Source: SpSt-205 sp039630245
GTDB lineage: Bacteria; Bacteroidota; Bacteroidia; SpSt-205
DNA: 64,000 nt
Reading direction: 5' to 3'
Assembly (NCBI GenBank): GCA_039630245.1
Contig: JBCNVK010000004.1
Location: 124,001-188,000 of the forward strand
The notes under the pieces are model-generated. The model had not been told where the DNA came from. It worked only from the letters and a program-made list of their open reading frames with translations, and did no database searches. This document shows, piece by piece, positions 14,550 to 24,008 of this stretch. The stretch's first letter is position 1. Every line of letters begins with the position of its first letter. A program made the position numbers and the translations under genes.

Positions 14550-16643
14550 TCAGCCTGTTTGCTGACGCTCTAAGTAGGCGCGACGCAGAAGGCGACGCAT
14601 AACCTTATTGGAAGCGGTGCGCGGTAGCTCAGGTACGACTACCACGGCATGAAGGTGGAAAAGCGGGCTGAGACGTTCACGAATCGCCTGCGCCAAAAGG
14701 GGTTTCCAGTAAGCGGGGTCAGTAGGGGCCTCGGCTTGCGGTACTACATACACTACGAGCTGTTCGGGACCCCCATCGGGAGGGGGCACAGCTATGGCTG
14801 CGGCCTCCCCCACGCCAGGCACTTGGGCCACTACTCGTTCAATCTCTACCGAGGCTATCTTTATTCCTCCCAGATTCATGGCATCATCGGCGCGCCCGCC
14901 TGAGACCCAGTACCCCGTAGGTAAGCGCCGAAAGAAGTCCCCATGGCGCCGCAGTCGCACCATACAGCCTTCTACGACAGAGGCGATCGGCTCCCGAGTA
15001 GCCCCCACCCATCCAGCCTGAAAGGGCGGCGTACCCTCGTAGTACACCTGCATATGATCAGCATTGAGCAGCCTTTGCGAAAGCCCAATGGAGGGCCCTA
15101 TAAGAAAGATTTCGCCCTCTTCGGCTGGCTGGCCGCCCTCATCTAAGAGTACAAAATCCAACCCTAGCGCAGGAGCGCTGAATTGAGAGGGGGCATTCGG
15201 GTGTAAAAGCGTACTAGTGATATAGCCGCCACCGATTTCTGTGCCGCCGCAGTACTCTATGATAGGCTTGTAGCCCGCTTTGGCCATTAAGGCCCACATG
15301 TGCCAGGGGTTAGAGGCTTCGCCCGTAGAGCTAAATAGCCGAATAGCTGACCAGTCGGCTCCCTGCCAGGCTTGGCTCTCTATCCAGCGGCGCACTAAGG
15401 AGGGCACTACACCCAGAATGGTAACGCGCTGCTGGGCTACGAACTGGCAGAAGCCTGGACCAGTGGGTGCCCCCTCGTAAAGGGCCACAGTAGCCCCATG
15501 GGCTAGGCCCGCAAAAAGCAGCCACGGCCCCATCATCCAGCCTAAATTTGTCGGCCAAGCCAGCACATCCGAAGGCTGAACATCGTGGAAAAAGTGCGCA
15601 TCCGTGATAGCCTTGAGGGCCGTGAGGTAAGTCCACGGAATAGCCTTAGGCGTGGCCGTAGTACCCGAGGAAAAAAGGACCCCAATTTCCCTATCAGGAG
15701 GTCCGTAGACGGGCTCGGCGCAGACCTGCTCAGACTGGAGAAAAGCGGCCCACGGAAAGGCGTTATTGCGCAAGCGCGTCTGAATAGACCCCCTTCCCGC
15801 TAAAACGTAGGTAGGCGGCAGGTCATAGGGTCGTACCCGCTCATAGAGGGGTAGAAACTTTTCCTCTCGGTAGAGCCCGTCTTGAATGAAGAGCCGCTTA
15901 GGCTGGGCGATCCGAAGGCGCGCAGCAATTTCTTCGCCCGATAAACTGTCCGGGATAGTTACGGCGGAAAGGCCGGCGTAAATCGCGCCTAAATAGAGGA
16001 AAGCCGCTTCAGGCCGTAAAGGAAGGCAAAGCGCAATTCGGTCTCCGGGCTTTAGGCCTTGGGCCAGAAAAGCCCCTGCTACGCGCTGTACCTCCCGCCG
16101 AAGGGCGGCATAACTCCACCGCTCCACCTGTCCTTCTTCACGCACATATATCAGCGCCGTAGCCGACTCATCCGCACGGAAAAGGAGGTCGCACACATTC
16201 CCCCTTGCCCCCTCCAGCCATACGGGCTGGGTGATATCCCCCGTTGGAAAGCTAAGGAGGCGCGTCGGCGGATTCTGAAAGGGCACTTGGAGCCGCCTGA
16301 AAAGCACATAGGCCCAGAATTCGGCCCGGTGCGCAACGCTCCAGCGGTGGAGCGGTTCATAGGGCGTCTCACCCGGGCGCCGGCTCTGCGCATACGAGCG
16401 AAAACTGGAAACCTCCTCCAGCTCCTGGAGCGCCCGGCCTAAGTTAGTTTGGCTTAGCCCTATCCTATACTCAGGGTACCAAAGCGGCACGAAGGGCGGT
16501 AGCGCCAGCCGTTGAAATACCTCTTCATAAGCCGCTTTATGAGCCTTCAAGAGATCCTCTCCTTCACCTAAGGGGGGCGGCGCCGCACTAAACTGACTCC
16601 AGCGCGCCATTTGGGCTTCGGTAGGCCATAACGAATGGCTCAT
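14550..16643 (-). CDS. AMP-forming acyl-CoA synthetase
   Basis: A 697-residue ANL-superfamily adenylating enzyme that activates a carboxylic acid to acyl-AMP and then acyl-CoA. Motifs: LFSSGTTATPKAIP (ATP loop, with TTATPK in place of TTGxPK), YCGGTEIGGGY (A5), YWVSGGRADDAMNLGGIKIASVEIE (A7-A8 hinge) and the C-terminal lysine in TASNKVMRRLLRR. The long N-terminus resembles acetyl/acetoacetyl-CoA synthetases and plant AAE17/18-like proteins. Substrate not assigned. Transcribed alone from an exact TAnnTTTG element four bases upstream. Confidence 0.85.
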   Translation of the reverse strand: MSHSLWPTEAQMARWSQFSAAPPPLGEGEDLLKAHKAAYEEVFQRLALPPFVPLWYPEYRIGLSQTNLGRALQELEEVSSFRSYAQSRRPGETPYEPLHRWSVAHRAEFWAYVLFRRLQVPFQNPPTRLLSFPTGDITQPVWLEGARGNVCDLLFRADESATALIYVREEGQVERWSYAALRREVQRVAGAFLAQGLKPGDRIALCLPLRPEAAFLYLGAIYAGLSAVTIPDSLSGEEIAARLRIAQPKRLFIQDGLYREEKFLPLYERVRPYDLPPTYVLAGRGSIQTRLRNNAFPWAAFLQSEQVCAEPVYGPPDREIGVLFSSGTTATPKAIPWTYLTALKAITDAHFFHDVQPSDVLAWPTNLGWMMGPWLLFAGLAHGATVALYEGAPTGPGFCQFVAQQRVTILGVVPSLVRRWIESQAWQGADWSAIRLFSSTGEASNPWHMWALMAKAGYKPIIEYCGGTEIGGGYITSTLLHPNAPSQFSAPALGLDFVLLDEGGQPAEEGEIFLIGPSIGLSQRLLNADHMQVYYEGTPPFQAGWVGATREPIASVVEGCMVRLRRHGDFFRRLPTGYWVSGGRADDAMNLGGIKIASVEIERVVAQVPGVGEAAAIAVPPPDGGPEQLVVYVVPQAEAPTDPAYWKPLLAQAIRERLSPLFHLHAVVVVPELPRTASNKVMRRLLRRAYLERQQTG

Positions 16644-16647
16644 AGAG

Positions 16648-16655
16648 CAAAGATA
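16648..16655 (-). promoter_or_regulatory. -7 promoter element of the acyl-CoA synthetase gene
   Basis: TATCTTTG on the minus strand, then CTCT and ATG at 16643. Exact consensus and standard gap. It is 3-18 bp from the possible starts of the divergent HD gene. Confidence 0.75.
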
Positions 16656-16657
16656 GT

Positions 16658-17857
16658 TTGTACCTTCTCTTTGTGCTGCGTACGGCTAAGATTATCAACG
16701 ACCCCGTTCATGGATTTATCCAGATACCCGAGGGCCGTATCTTGCGAGCTTTAGGGCATCCGGTAGTGCAGCGACTGCGTCGCATTACCCAGCTTGGACT
16801 GGCCCAATTCGTCTACCCCGGCGCCGTACACACGCGCTTTGGCCATGCGTTAGGTGTGATGCACCTAGCGGAAGAGGCCCTTCTTTCCCTGAGCCGCAAA
16901 GGCCTAGCTATCTCCCCCTCTACTTGGGAAGCCGTGCTTTTGGGCGCCCTGCTCCACGACATAGGCCATGGGCCTTTCTCCCATAGCTTAGAAGGAAGCA
17001 TCCTCCCCTACGGCCATGAGCGGATTAGTCAAGCCCTGCTGGGCCTTATGGAGGCCGAGCTGGGCGACCTAAGTGAGGTACGCCTCCTATGGGAAGGCCA
17101 GCACCCCCTCCGCTTCCTGAGCGATCTTATCAGTAGCCAACTGGACGTAGACCGGCTGGACTACCTCGTGCGGGATAGCTTCTATACAGGCGTACAAGAA
17201 GGGCTAGTCGGCACAGAGCGGCTCATATATACCATGAATGTAGCCGAAAATCGCCTAGTTATAGAAGAGAAAGGGCACACTTCGGTGGAAAAGTTCATCA
17301 TAACCCGCCGCTTCATGTACTGGCAGGTATACCTCCATAAAGGGGTCTTGGGTTCGGAGTGGCTGCTCCGACGCTGGTGGGAGGCCTACAAATTGGAGGG
17401 GAAAAGGCGTTCTTACTTGAAAGAACTTCGGGAACTTCCCTTGGAGGCAGCACTTCCTGAGTTTCTCCAGCTGGATGAGACAACGATTTGGCAGTGGATT
17501 CAGGAGTCAAGTGGTTCGGTCTTTCCACCCTTGCGGATTTTCAGTCGAGCCCTTCTTTATCGGGTACCCTTCAAGGTGACTTTCACCGAGAATGCGTCAG
17601 ACGTGCTGCGAGAAGGCTGGCAGCGCACGCTAAGCCCAGCGCTGCGACCGTGGGCCGAGTGGTTCTGGATAGAAGGTTTAGCGGAGAACCAAACCTATTC
17701 CCCTCATGCCGGTGGGGAGATTAGGCTTCTGCGCAAGGACGGGAGTACGGTCTCGCTGTCGGAGCTGAGCCCTTGGCTCCAGCCGCTGGAAAGCCCTACG
17801 AAACGGGCCTTTGTGGGTGCAATTCCCGCAGCTTCGCTTGAATCGCTGCGGCAGTAG
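16658..17857 (+). CDS. HD-domain phosphohydrolase
   Basis: A ~399-residue HD-superfamily protein of the YdhJ/SAMHD-like class. It has KIINDPVHGFIQIPEG near the N-terminus, RLRRITQLGLAQFVYPGAVHTRFGHALG (first His), LLHDIGHGPFSHSLE (HD motif, near residue 100) and DQLDVDRLDYLVRD-like SQLDVDRLDYLVRDSFYTG (second Asp). Such enzymes hydrolyse nucleotides or dNTPs. The start is uncertain: TTG 16658, GTG 16673 or a nearby non-AUG codon; a near-consensus TCTCTTTG sits at 16666-16673, inside the longer reading. The 3' end overlaps the HIT gene by 62 bp. Confidence 0.85.
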   Translation: MYLLFVLRTAKIINDPVHGFIQIPEGRILRALGHPVVQRLRRITQLGLAQFVYPGAVHTRFGHALGVMHLAEEALLSLSRKGLAISPSTWEAVLLGALLHDIGHGPFSHSLEGSILPYGHERISQALLGLMEAELGDLSEVRLLWEGQHPLRFLSDLISSQLDVDRLDYLVRDSFYTGVQEGLVGTERLIYTMNVAENRLVIEEKGHTSVEKFIITRRFMYWQVYLHKGVLGSEWLLRRWWEAYKLEGKRRSYLKELRELPLEAALPEFLQLDETTIWQWIQESSGSVFPPLRIFSRALLYRVPFKVTFTENASDVLREGWQRTLSPALRPWAEWFWIEGLAENQTYSPHAGGEIRLLRKDGSTVSLSELSPWLQPLESPTKRAFVGAIPAASLESLRQ

Positions 17858-18221
17858 CCTGAAACTCCTCTGGCGTAAGCTCCACGCGCGGCTTTTGGAA
17901 GTTTAGGTCAGCCATAGACTGAATAGGTACAAGATGAATATGGGCGTGCGGCACTTCCAATCCAACTACGGCAAAAGCCACCCGCGCACAAGGTATAGCC
18001 AGATGAATAGCGCGCGCCACCTCCCGGGCAAAAAGCCAAAGCCCCATGTATAGCTCCTCCGGTAGATCCAAAAGATAGTCAATCTCCGTTTTAGGAATTA
18101 CGAGGGTGTGGCCGCGCACCAGCGGACGAATATCCAGAAAGGCTAAAAAATCCTGCGTCTCAGCTACCTTATAAGCGGGTAGCTCCCCCGCTACAATCCG
18201 TGAAAATACGCTAGGCATCAA
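17796..18221 (-). CDS. HIT family nucleotide hydrolase/transferase
   Basis: A 141-residue HIT protein. The catalytic histidine triad is VPHAHIHLVP near residue 106, preceded by the substrate segment GHTLVIPKTE near 38. HINT-type members hydrolyse AMP-lysine or AMP-amine bonds. The ATG at 18221 overlaps the greA stop codon, so it is co-translated with greA; this pairing is seen in Bacteroidota. The C-terminal 20 codons run antisense to the end of the HD gene. Confidence 0.92.
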   Translation of the reverse strand: MMPSVFSRIVAGELPAYKVAETQDFLAFLDIRPLVRGHTLVIPKTEIDYLLDLPEELYMGLWLFAREVARAIHLAIPCARVAFAVVGLEVPHAHIHLVPIQSMADLNFQKPRVELTPEEFQATAAAIQAKLRELHPQRPVS

Positions 18222-18688
18222 CCGTAGCTAATATCTAGGATTTCTAACTCAAGCTGGCCGGCGGGCACCTGCACCCTTATGATTTCCCCTTTTGTGCGGC
18301 CTAAGAGGGCCTTACCGATAGGAGACTCTACGGAAAGGCGACCAGCGCGGGGATTGGCTTGAATCGCAGGCACGAGCGTATAGGTCATTTCCTCCCCTGT
18401 CCGGCGATTCCGCACGCGCACAGTAGCCGAGAGCGTTATCCGAGAAGTATCTATTTGCGAAGGATCCACTACTCTGCTTTGGGCCAGAAGGGTTTCCAGT
18501 TCGGCTATGCGGGCTTCCAAAAACTGCTGGGCTTCCCGAGCGGCTTTGTATTCGGAATTCTCGCTAAGGTCGCCTTTTTCGCGCGCTTCAGCGATCGCCG
18601 CCGCAATCTCCGCACGGCGCCGCGTCTTGAGCTCATGTAGCTCCTCTCGGAGCTTTTCATAAGCCTCACGTGTGAGCAGATGCGTCAT
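18218..18688 (-). CDS. greA: Transcription elongation factor GreA
   Basis: GreA rescues backtracked RNA polymerase by stimulating transcript cleavage. The 156-residue protein has the N-terminal coiled coil with the acidic tip EKGDLSENSEYKAA (residues ~38-51, carrying the catalytic Asp and Glu) and the C-terminal FKBP-like domain ending VESPIGKALLGRTKGE. Length is standard. Its start overlaps the stop of the PorV-like gene by 4 bp, placing a core transcription factor at the end of a surface-protein operon. Confidence 0.96.
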   Translation of the reverse strand: MTHLLTREAYEKLREELHELKTRRRAEIAAAIAEAREKGDLSENSEYKAAREAQQFLEARIAELETLLAQSRVVDPSQIDTSRITLSATVRVRNRRTGEEMTYTLVPAIQANPRAGRLSVESPIGKALLGRTKGEIIRVQVPAGQLELEILDISYG

Positions 18689-19788
18689 ATGTATAGACGA
18701 GCCCCGATGCTATGTGTTCCGTTGAAGAAGTAAGTAGGACGGTAGCTATAATCAATCCCAAAGGAAGAGTAGCGCCCTTCCCCTGTACGGAAGGGAAGTT
18801 CCACAGTCAGCCCAAAATTGAGGCCGTTGAAGGCGTTTTGAGCCTTTTCCTTATTAGTGATGTCAGGCTCCCATAAGTAGGCCCCCCGCAGCATGAGATA
18901 ATTTTTGTAGCGGAGTTCCAAACCGGCACCAAGCTGGTTATTCTGAAAGGAGTGGGCGTAAAAGCCCAGCATAGGCACAAGGGAAAAGAGGTAATCTTTT
19001 TCACCGCCTGTACCACCGGCGCTGGCCTCACGCCCAACTAGCTCACGTTCCCCCCCCAGTCCGACGCGGTAAGCGATGCCTATAAGCAGTACCGAGGGAA
19101 TCTCGAAAGCGGCTGCTGGGGTATGCACCGCATTCGTGAAGGGGGAGCCAGGCCCACCTAAGTTCGTACGAGTGGAAAGGCCCTCACCCCGATAGCGCAT
19201 CTGCGGCCCTACATTCCGGAGAGCCACACCTATCTTAAATTTCCCTTGCTTGTCGCGGTACTGCACGCCCGCGTCTAAGGCTAGGCCATTAGCCGCCGCA
19301 TCAGGTATGGACTCATGAATGAGCTTGACCGTAGCACCTACGAATATCCGATCATCGGCAAAAACCTTGGCATAAGAGGCGGATATATTTAGCATGGTAG
19401 GCGAGAAGTAGCCTAAGGTACCATCGGGGTTATCTATAGTAGTGCGCTCAAAGCGGCCCAAGTCAAAGGCCATAACCGCTAAGCCCAGCGTACCTCCATT
19501 TTTGAACCCTTGCGCAAAGGCAAAAGCATTTATGCTGATATCACTACCGACAAGCCAGCGAGTGTGGCTGAAGACAAACTCCGTGCGACGCGTTAGAGCT
19601 ATGCCAGCTGGATTGATTATAATGCTCTCTATGCCATAGCAGTTAGCGATATTTAGCCCGCCCATGCCTGAGCTGCGGGCATAAGGGTTGATAAGGAGCT
19701 GGGTAGCCCCAGCCGATCCCGCTCGCTCAGGATTACCCGCCAGAAGGTACCCAGAAATCCCTGTAACTAAGAGAAGCGTACGACGCAT
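18685..19788 (-). CDS. PorV/PorQ-family outer membrane protein
   Basis: A 367-residue outer membrane beta-barrel of the PorV/PorQ (UPF0164-like) family. Diagnostic is the N-terminal region after the signal peptide: GATQLLINPYARSSGMGG, then ESIIINPAGIAL, the pattern shared by PorV and PorQ of the type IX secretion system. Alternating strands and aromatic-rich turns continue to the C-terminal YRPTYFFNGTHSIGARLYI region. PorV is the shuttle that carries T9SS cargo to the attachment complex. It lies 4 bp downstream of a giant protein with a T9SS-type C-terminus, and overlaps greA. Confidence 0.8.
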   Translation of the reverse strand: MRRTLLLVTGISGYLLAGNPERAGSAGATQLLINPYARSSGMGGLNIANCYGIESIIINPAGIALTRRTEFVFSHTRWLVGSDISINAFAFAQGFKNGGTLGLAVMAFDLGRFERTTIDNPDGTLGYFSPTMLNISASYAKVFADDRIFVGATVKLIHESIPDAAANGLALDAGVQYRDKQGKFKIGVALRNVGPQMRYRGEGLSTRTNLGGPGSPFTNAVHTPAAAFEIPSVLLIGIAYRVGLGGERELVGREASAGGTGGEKDYLFSLVPMLGFYAHSFQNNQLGAGLELRYKNYLMLRGAYLWEPDITNKEKAQNAFNGLNFGLTVELPFRTGEGRYSSFGIDYSYRPTYFFNGTHSIGARLYI

Positions 19789-19792
19789 AAAC

Positions 19793-22700
19793 TTAGTAGT
19801 TATTGAGGTCTATTTGAGGCATAATCGCAAAAAACTTAACCACTTTCTCGCCTACGCCAGGCACCTCTACATGGATAATATACACTCCGCTAGCTATCGG
19901 CACCCCGTATTCGTTCTTGAGGTCCCACTCAATGTCAGGCTCTTCGGAATCTTTTCGGAAAGTACGCACGAGAACGCCGTTTAGGGTGAAAATACGCACA
20001 TTGCAACGGGTAGGTAGATTGATAATTTTGACGCGCGTATCAATCTGACTGACTTCATAGCGCCCCGAGCCTATACCCGAGCGGCCATAGTAAGGATTGG
20101 GCACTATTCGGATCATGTCCAGAGCGTTTTTGGCTATCTGGACCTCCCCTACTTTAGGCATAATCTCGGTAGTGGAAAACTCAAAAGTAGGTGGCTCGCC
20201 CGTAGGGGTTCGGTTGTAGGATTTATTCACGGCTAGAGTAATGGTAACTTCGGTAGGTATATCCTTATAATGCTTGAATTCGTATTGCGGTCCAGCCACA
20301 CGTGGAAGGCCCACCCAAGCCACATAGGTAAGGAAAGAGTCGAGGCGTCCCTCACCGCCCCCGGGTTTATCAAATATTAGGCCGTAGATGCCTCCAGGAG
20401 TGCGGTCGCGCGGAGGATTATTCCCCACACAGAGCCACTCGGCAAACTTAGCGCACTCATCGTAGGGATAGGTCGTCACGAATATCCAGTGGCGGCCGCC
20501 GTAAGCATCGCCAGAGGAGCCACGGGAAGAGGTAGGATTGAAGAGCATGTCATCGCCGTTTTCGCGCTGAAACCATGAGGCCTCGGCAAAGAGAATATTT
20601 ACCCGCTGGCCCGTCTCTAAATTGACGGCATATCCAGGAAACCAGCTGAATCCCTGATTACTTACACTGAGGGGGCCGCTGCGATAGGCTAAGGTATCGC
20701 CTTGAAAGACGTCGCGGCTTAGGCGCCATTTCGCCACGCGCGGAAAACCCCCATTTACGGCACGACTTAGGCTATAGCTGGGCGAGGCTTCTAATACAAG
20801 GCATTTGGACCATTTGCGCCGATCTGGCGTAATCACAATCTGCATACTCGGCAGGCGCTTGAGGGTTACTCCTTGGGTAGCTGGCAGAGCGTAGTTGGCT
20901 AAAGCGGCGGGACACCGATCGCCCCCACAATACATAGCCCCTACGCCGATTTGAGATGAATTGAGATCGGAGTAAGGCGTAACTAGACCAAAGGGGGCCC
21001 AACCTGTCTCATAAGCCGCTTGGTAGAACCGCTCTGACATGCCGTCATAGAACCATATCCATGGCCGTTGGGGCGTGCGTGCATCAGGGGATTCAGGGAA
21101 AGAGGGTTCTCCTTGGGTGTTGGTCCAAGCATCTCTATGAACCAGCTGACAGCCAGGATTATAGCGTTGAACCCTACCACCCGCCGTACTTTGGCGTCGG
21201 GCGGGCGATTGACCGGGCGCTAGCCCCGGACCTTCGGCCCAACCCAGCGTATCCGGCCGGCCCTCCACAGGAAAGACAAAAGCCGAACGCGGAAAAGCCG
21301 AAAGCCACGGCTTAGTGGGATCCTCATACTCCACTGCTATATCTATGAGCCCATTCGAAGGGTCCTGCAGGAAGTAGTAGTACATATATTCCGGCTCAAT
21401 CGGCGGCGGACACAGCGTCGTATCTCGATCCGGCAAATACGCTCCTTCAATCCCCGGATCCAAGACCTGGCGCACCGCTATGGAAATTCCATGATCGGGA
21501 ATAACCCGCTCCGTACCCTTGAGGTAATTCTCTTGGAGAAACTTGACCCGCCTAAGGCGCTTACCCCACTCACTGAGAGGAATAGTAGCCCACGAAGTAT
21601 AAATCAGGCGGTAAGGCGCACCGCTCCCGCTGGGCCTTCCATACAATTCCCACTCCTTTACATGGAGAAGGTAGGTAGTGTCTCGCCCACTTACGGTAAG
21701 GCTAGTCTCGCGGGCTGCGGTATCAGTATTGATGACAAGCCGGTAGTCATACGATTTGAGCTGCTTGGGGTCTACCACCTTGATTGCGACAGGGGTGCCT
21801 TTAGGGCTGTATTCCAGCGGTATAGCGCGATAGGGCGGACTGAAAAGCTGATTGAGCCCTTGATCGGAAAGAGCTAAGAGGTTGCCGCCATTTCCTTCGC
21901 CATAAAGACGGCGCAGGGCTATTCCATCACCATAACTACTGCGAAGTGCAGTTCCCCCACGCTCAAATTCTACCTTATGAGGCATAGCCTCATACACACG
22001 GACATTATTTCGGCCGACGATAAACTTGACGGGATTAGAAGGCTCGCCGTTATAGGCATAGGCTACAATGGCAAAATAGTACTTACGATAATTTACCAGC
22101 CTATTGTCTGTGCCTTCAGCGAATCTATCCTCAGTCACGCGCAGCGAATAGAAGAGTCCCTCATTTTTGCCGCTTACCATTACCTTATCTACGATGAGAG
22201 GCTCAGACTGCCCCGGCACAAAAAGCTCTTCTCGGTTGACTATAGTAGAGACATCATTCCGAATGTCGCACTGAGCAATCAGGATAGCTCTATCGGGATT
22301 TTGGAGCTCCCCGGGGGAGACGCGCGCATCGCGCAGTTGATAAACTAGAAATCCTTCAAAGCGGTAGTAGGGATCCTGAGCGCCTACCAGAGTAGGGTCG
22401 CGCTGGATATAGTTTTCCCGATAATTATTGGAGAAAGGATTTTTGTAACCCCATTTGAGGACCAGTTCTCGGTCCAGTTCAACGATTTCCATATCGGGGG
22501 CATCAGGGCCATCTACAAGTTGAAAGTTGGCGTCAAACAGGGCTTGGGCTATGTCATCGGCTCGCAGCAGAAGACACACTGAGCCGACGTTGCCGTCGTT
22601 GGGCGATATGACGCTACCATTCGCGTCGCGCGCCCAGGGCACACCGATTACGATTTCATTTACGGCCCCTGATCGAAGCAGGAAAGGCCCAGCGGATTGG

Positions 22701-23986
22701 AGGTAGCGGCGATCAAAAGGTTGATTGCCGGCGCTGCGTTCATCCCAGCCAGGCGCCGGGGGGTTATAGCGACGACAATTCGGGTTTCCAGCTACTGCGG
22801 CTCCCCCAGGCATGCCCGTGAATATGTAGTTAGTAGGATTACCTAAGCCTCCATAGCCGTTGGTTCCATTATTCACGAGCGGCGAGCCATCCTTCCAGAT
22901 AGAGCGCATGTAATTGTAGAAATGTATCGCATTTGTGGGGTTACCACGCACGCTGAAGTCGTTATCGTAATACATGAAGTTAGTCATTTTGAGCCGCTGG
23001 CCTAGTTCGTTGCGTGGTCCTTGGAAGAAATCGGTGCCTACGGCAGGCGGATTACGCCCATAGCCCTCGGGGGGGGCATCTTCATTATCGCCATTGTAGC
23101 AGAAACCTAAGCCGCGTGTCGTATCACAACCCACGTAGTCATCTGCATAAAACCCTACATCCGCATCTACCCACACGGCCATGTATGTTTGCTGCAAGTC
23201 AAGGGTGCCACGATTGAAAATTTTATACTTGTAAAAGGTCATATTGTTGACCTCATTCGTTGTGGCGAAGGCAAAGGCCAGAGCTTGTATTTCTACGCCT
23301 ATAGGTGCGGCGCCCGTTTCGGTATGGACATTCCCTTTGTCATTATAGACCCACCAAATGGCCATATCCCCTGGGACATCGGGGTACTCGCCTTTTGAGG
23401 GCTCGTAGGTGCCATTTAGGTCAAGGTCTTTGAAGGGCGCCAGTTGGCGCTCAAAGCCCGGAGCAGGGTTATTACCTGGCCAGTTGAATACATTAGGGAA
23501 TTTGGCGGGATTGACGCTACCGGGGTCGGCTTGGAAGGCTGCCCGGAAGCGATTAATCTCGTCCCGTGTGATAACAAAATGCTTGTCCCACTGCTGACAG
23601 GTAGAAGCATCCGTGGTGCCCTCTAGCGAAAGCGGACCAGCAAAGAAATCTATACCACTTTGGCGATAGGTCTGGGCAGCTAGACGGAGACGCCCAGCCG
23701 CATCTATGCCTCCTATCCATATTGCCCCCGCAAAGAGCGAATGGATGGCTGGCACGCCCGGCGGCACCTTAGGAATTTCATAGCGCGGCGCCCGAACAAG
23801 ATCCCACCACATATCGCCGCCATTGTGAATAAGACAACGTACATTATTGATATCTAGTTGCACGCTGGAAGTAGGTGCCGTACAACCCGAAGCTGTCCGT
23901 GGAAGTACCCGCCGCTCCACGCGACCCAGAATTTCTCGCCCCAGCAAGCTACCCAGACTAAGTATCGCTAGCCCCAACCACCGCAT
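19793..23986 (-). CDS. Giant secreted protein with T9SS type A-like C-terminus
   Basis: A 1397-residue protein with an N-terminal hydrophobic signal (residues 1-16). The body holds aromatic and Asn-rich beta-sandwich segments without a recognisable enzyme motif. The last ~90 residues have the sorting-domain pattern: IRIVPNPYYGRSG, VRIFTLNGVLVRTF, EWDLKNEYGVPIASGVYIIHV, ending GEKVVKFFAI plus a nine-residue tail. This predicts export by the type IX system and surface anchoring or release. It is flanked by the PorV-like gene (4 bp downstream) and the TonB receptor (22 bp upstream), which suggests a surface cluster. Function unknown. Confidence 0.82.
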   Translation of the reverse strand: MRWLGLAILSLGSLLGREILGRVERRVLPRTASGCTAPTSSVQLDINNVRCLIHNGGDMWWDLVRAPRYEIPKVPPGVPAIHSLFAGAIWIGGIDAAGRLRLAAQTYRQSGIDFFAGPLSLEGTTDASTCQQWDKHFVITRDEINRFRAAFQADPGSVNPAKFPNVFNWPGNNPAPGFERQLAPFKDLDLNGTYEPSKGEYPDVPGDMAIWWVYNDKGNVHTETGAAPIGVEIQALAFAFATTNEVNNMTFYKYKIFNRGTLDLQQTYMAVWVDADVGFYADDYVGCDTTRGLGFCYNGDNEDAPPEGYGRNPPAVGTDFFQGPRNELGQRLKMTNFMYYDNDFSVRGNPTNAIHFYNYMRSIWKDGSPLVNNGTNGYGGLGNPTNYIFTGMPGGAAVAGNPNCRRYNPPAPGWDERSAGNQPFDRRYLQSAGPFLLRSGAVNEIVIGVPWARDANGSVISPNDGNVGSVCLLLRADDIAQALFDANFQLVDGPDAPDMEIVELDRELVLKWGYKNPFSNNYRENYIQRDPTLVGAQDPYYRFEGFLVYQLRDARVSPGELQNPDRAILIAQCDIRNDVSTIVNREELFVPGQSEPLIVDKVMVSGKNEGLFYSLRVTEDRFAEGTDNRLVNYRKYYFAIVAYAYNGEPSNPVKFIVGRNNVRVYEAMPHKVEFERGGTALRSSYGDGIALRRLYGEGNGGNLLALSDQGLNQLFSPPYRAIPLEYSPKGTPVAIKVVDPKQLKSYDYRLVINTDTAARETSLTVSGRDTTYLLHVKEWELYGRPSGSGAPYRLIYTSWATIPLSEWGKRLRRVKFLQENYLKGTERVIPDHGISIAVRQVLDPGIEGAYLPDRDTTLCPPPIEPEYMYYYFLQDPSNGLIDIAVEYEDPTKPWLSAFPRSAFVFPVEGRPDTLGWAEGPGLAPGQSPARRQSTAGGRVQRYNPGCQLVHRDAWTNTQGEPSFPESPDARTPQRPWIWFYDGMSERFYQAAYETGWAPFGLVTPYSDLNSSQIGVGAMYCGGDRCPAALANYALPATQGVTLKRLPSMQIVITPDRRKWSKCLVLEASPSYSLSRAVNGGFPRVAKWRLSRDVFQGDTLAYRSGPLSVSNQGFSWFPGYAVNLETGQRVNILFAEASWFQRENGDDMLFNPTSSRGSSGDAYGGRHWIFVTTYPYDECAKFAEWLCVGNNPPRDRTPGGIYGLIFDKPGGGEGRLDSFLTYVAWVGLPRVAGPQYEFKHYKDIPTEVTITLAVNKSYNRTPTGEPPTFEFSTTEIMPKVGEVQIAKNALDMIRIVPNPYYGRSGIGSGRYEVSQIDTRVKIINLPTRCNVRIFTLNGVLVRTFRKDSEEPDIEWDLKNEYGVPIASGVYIIHVEVPGVGEKVVKFFAIMPQIDLNNY

Positions 23987-23994
23987 ACGCTAAG

Positions 23995-24002
23995 CAAATT
24001 TA
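23995..24002 (-). promoter_or_regulatory. -7-like element before the giant secreted protein gene
   Basis: TAAATTTG on the minus strand, exact consensus, eight bases before ATG at 23986. It lies between the TonB receptor stop and this gene, so the surface block may have an internal promoter with a leader of about four bases. Confidence 0.5.
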
Positions 24003-24008
24003 GGGAAT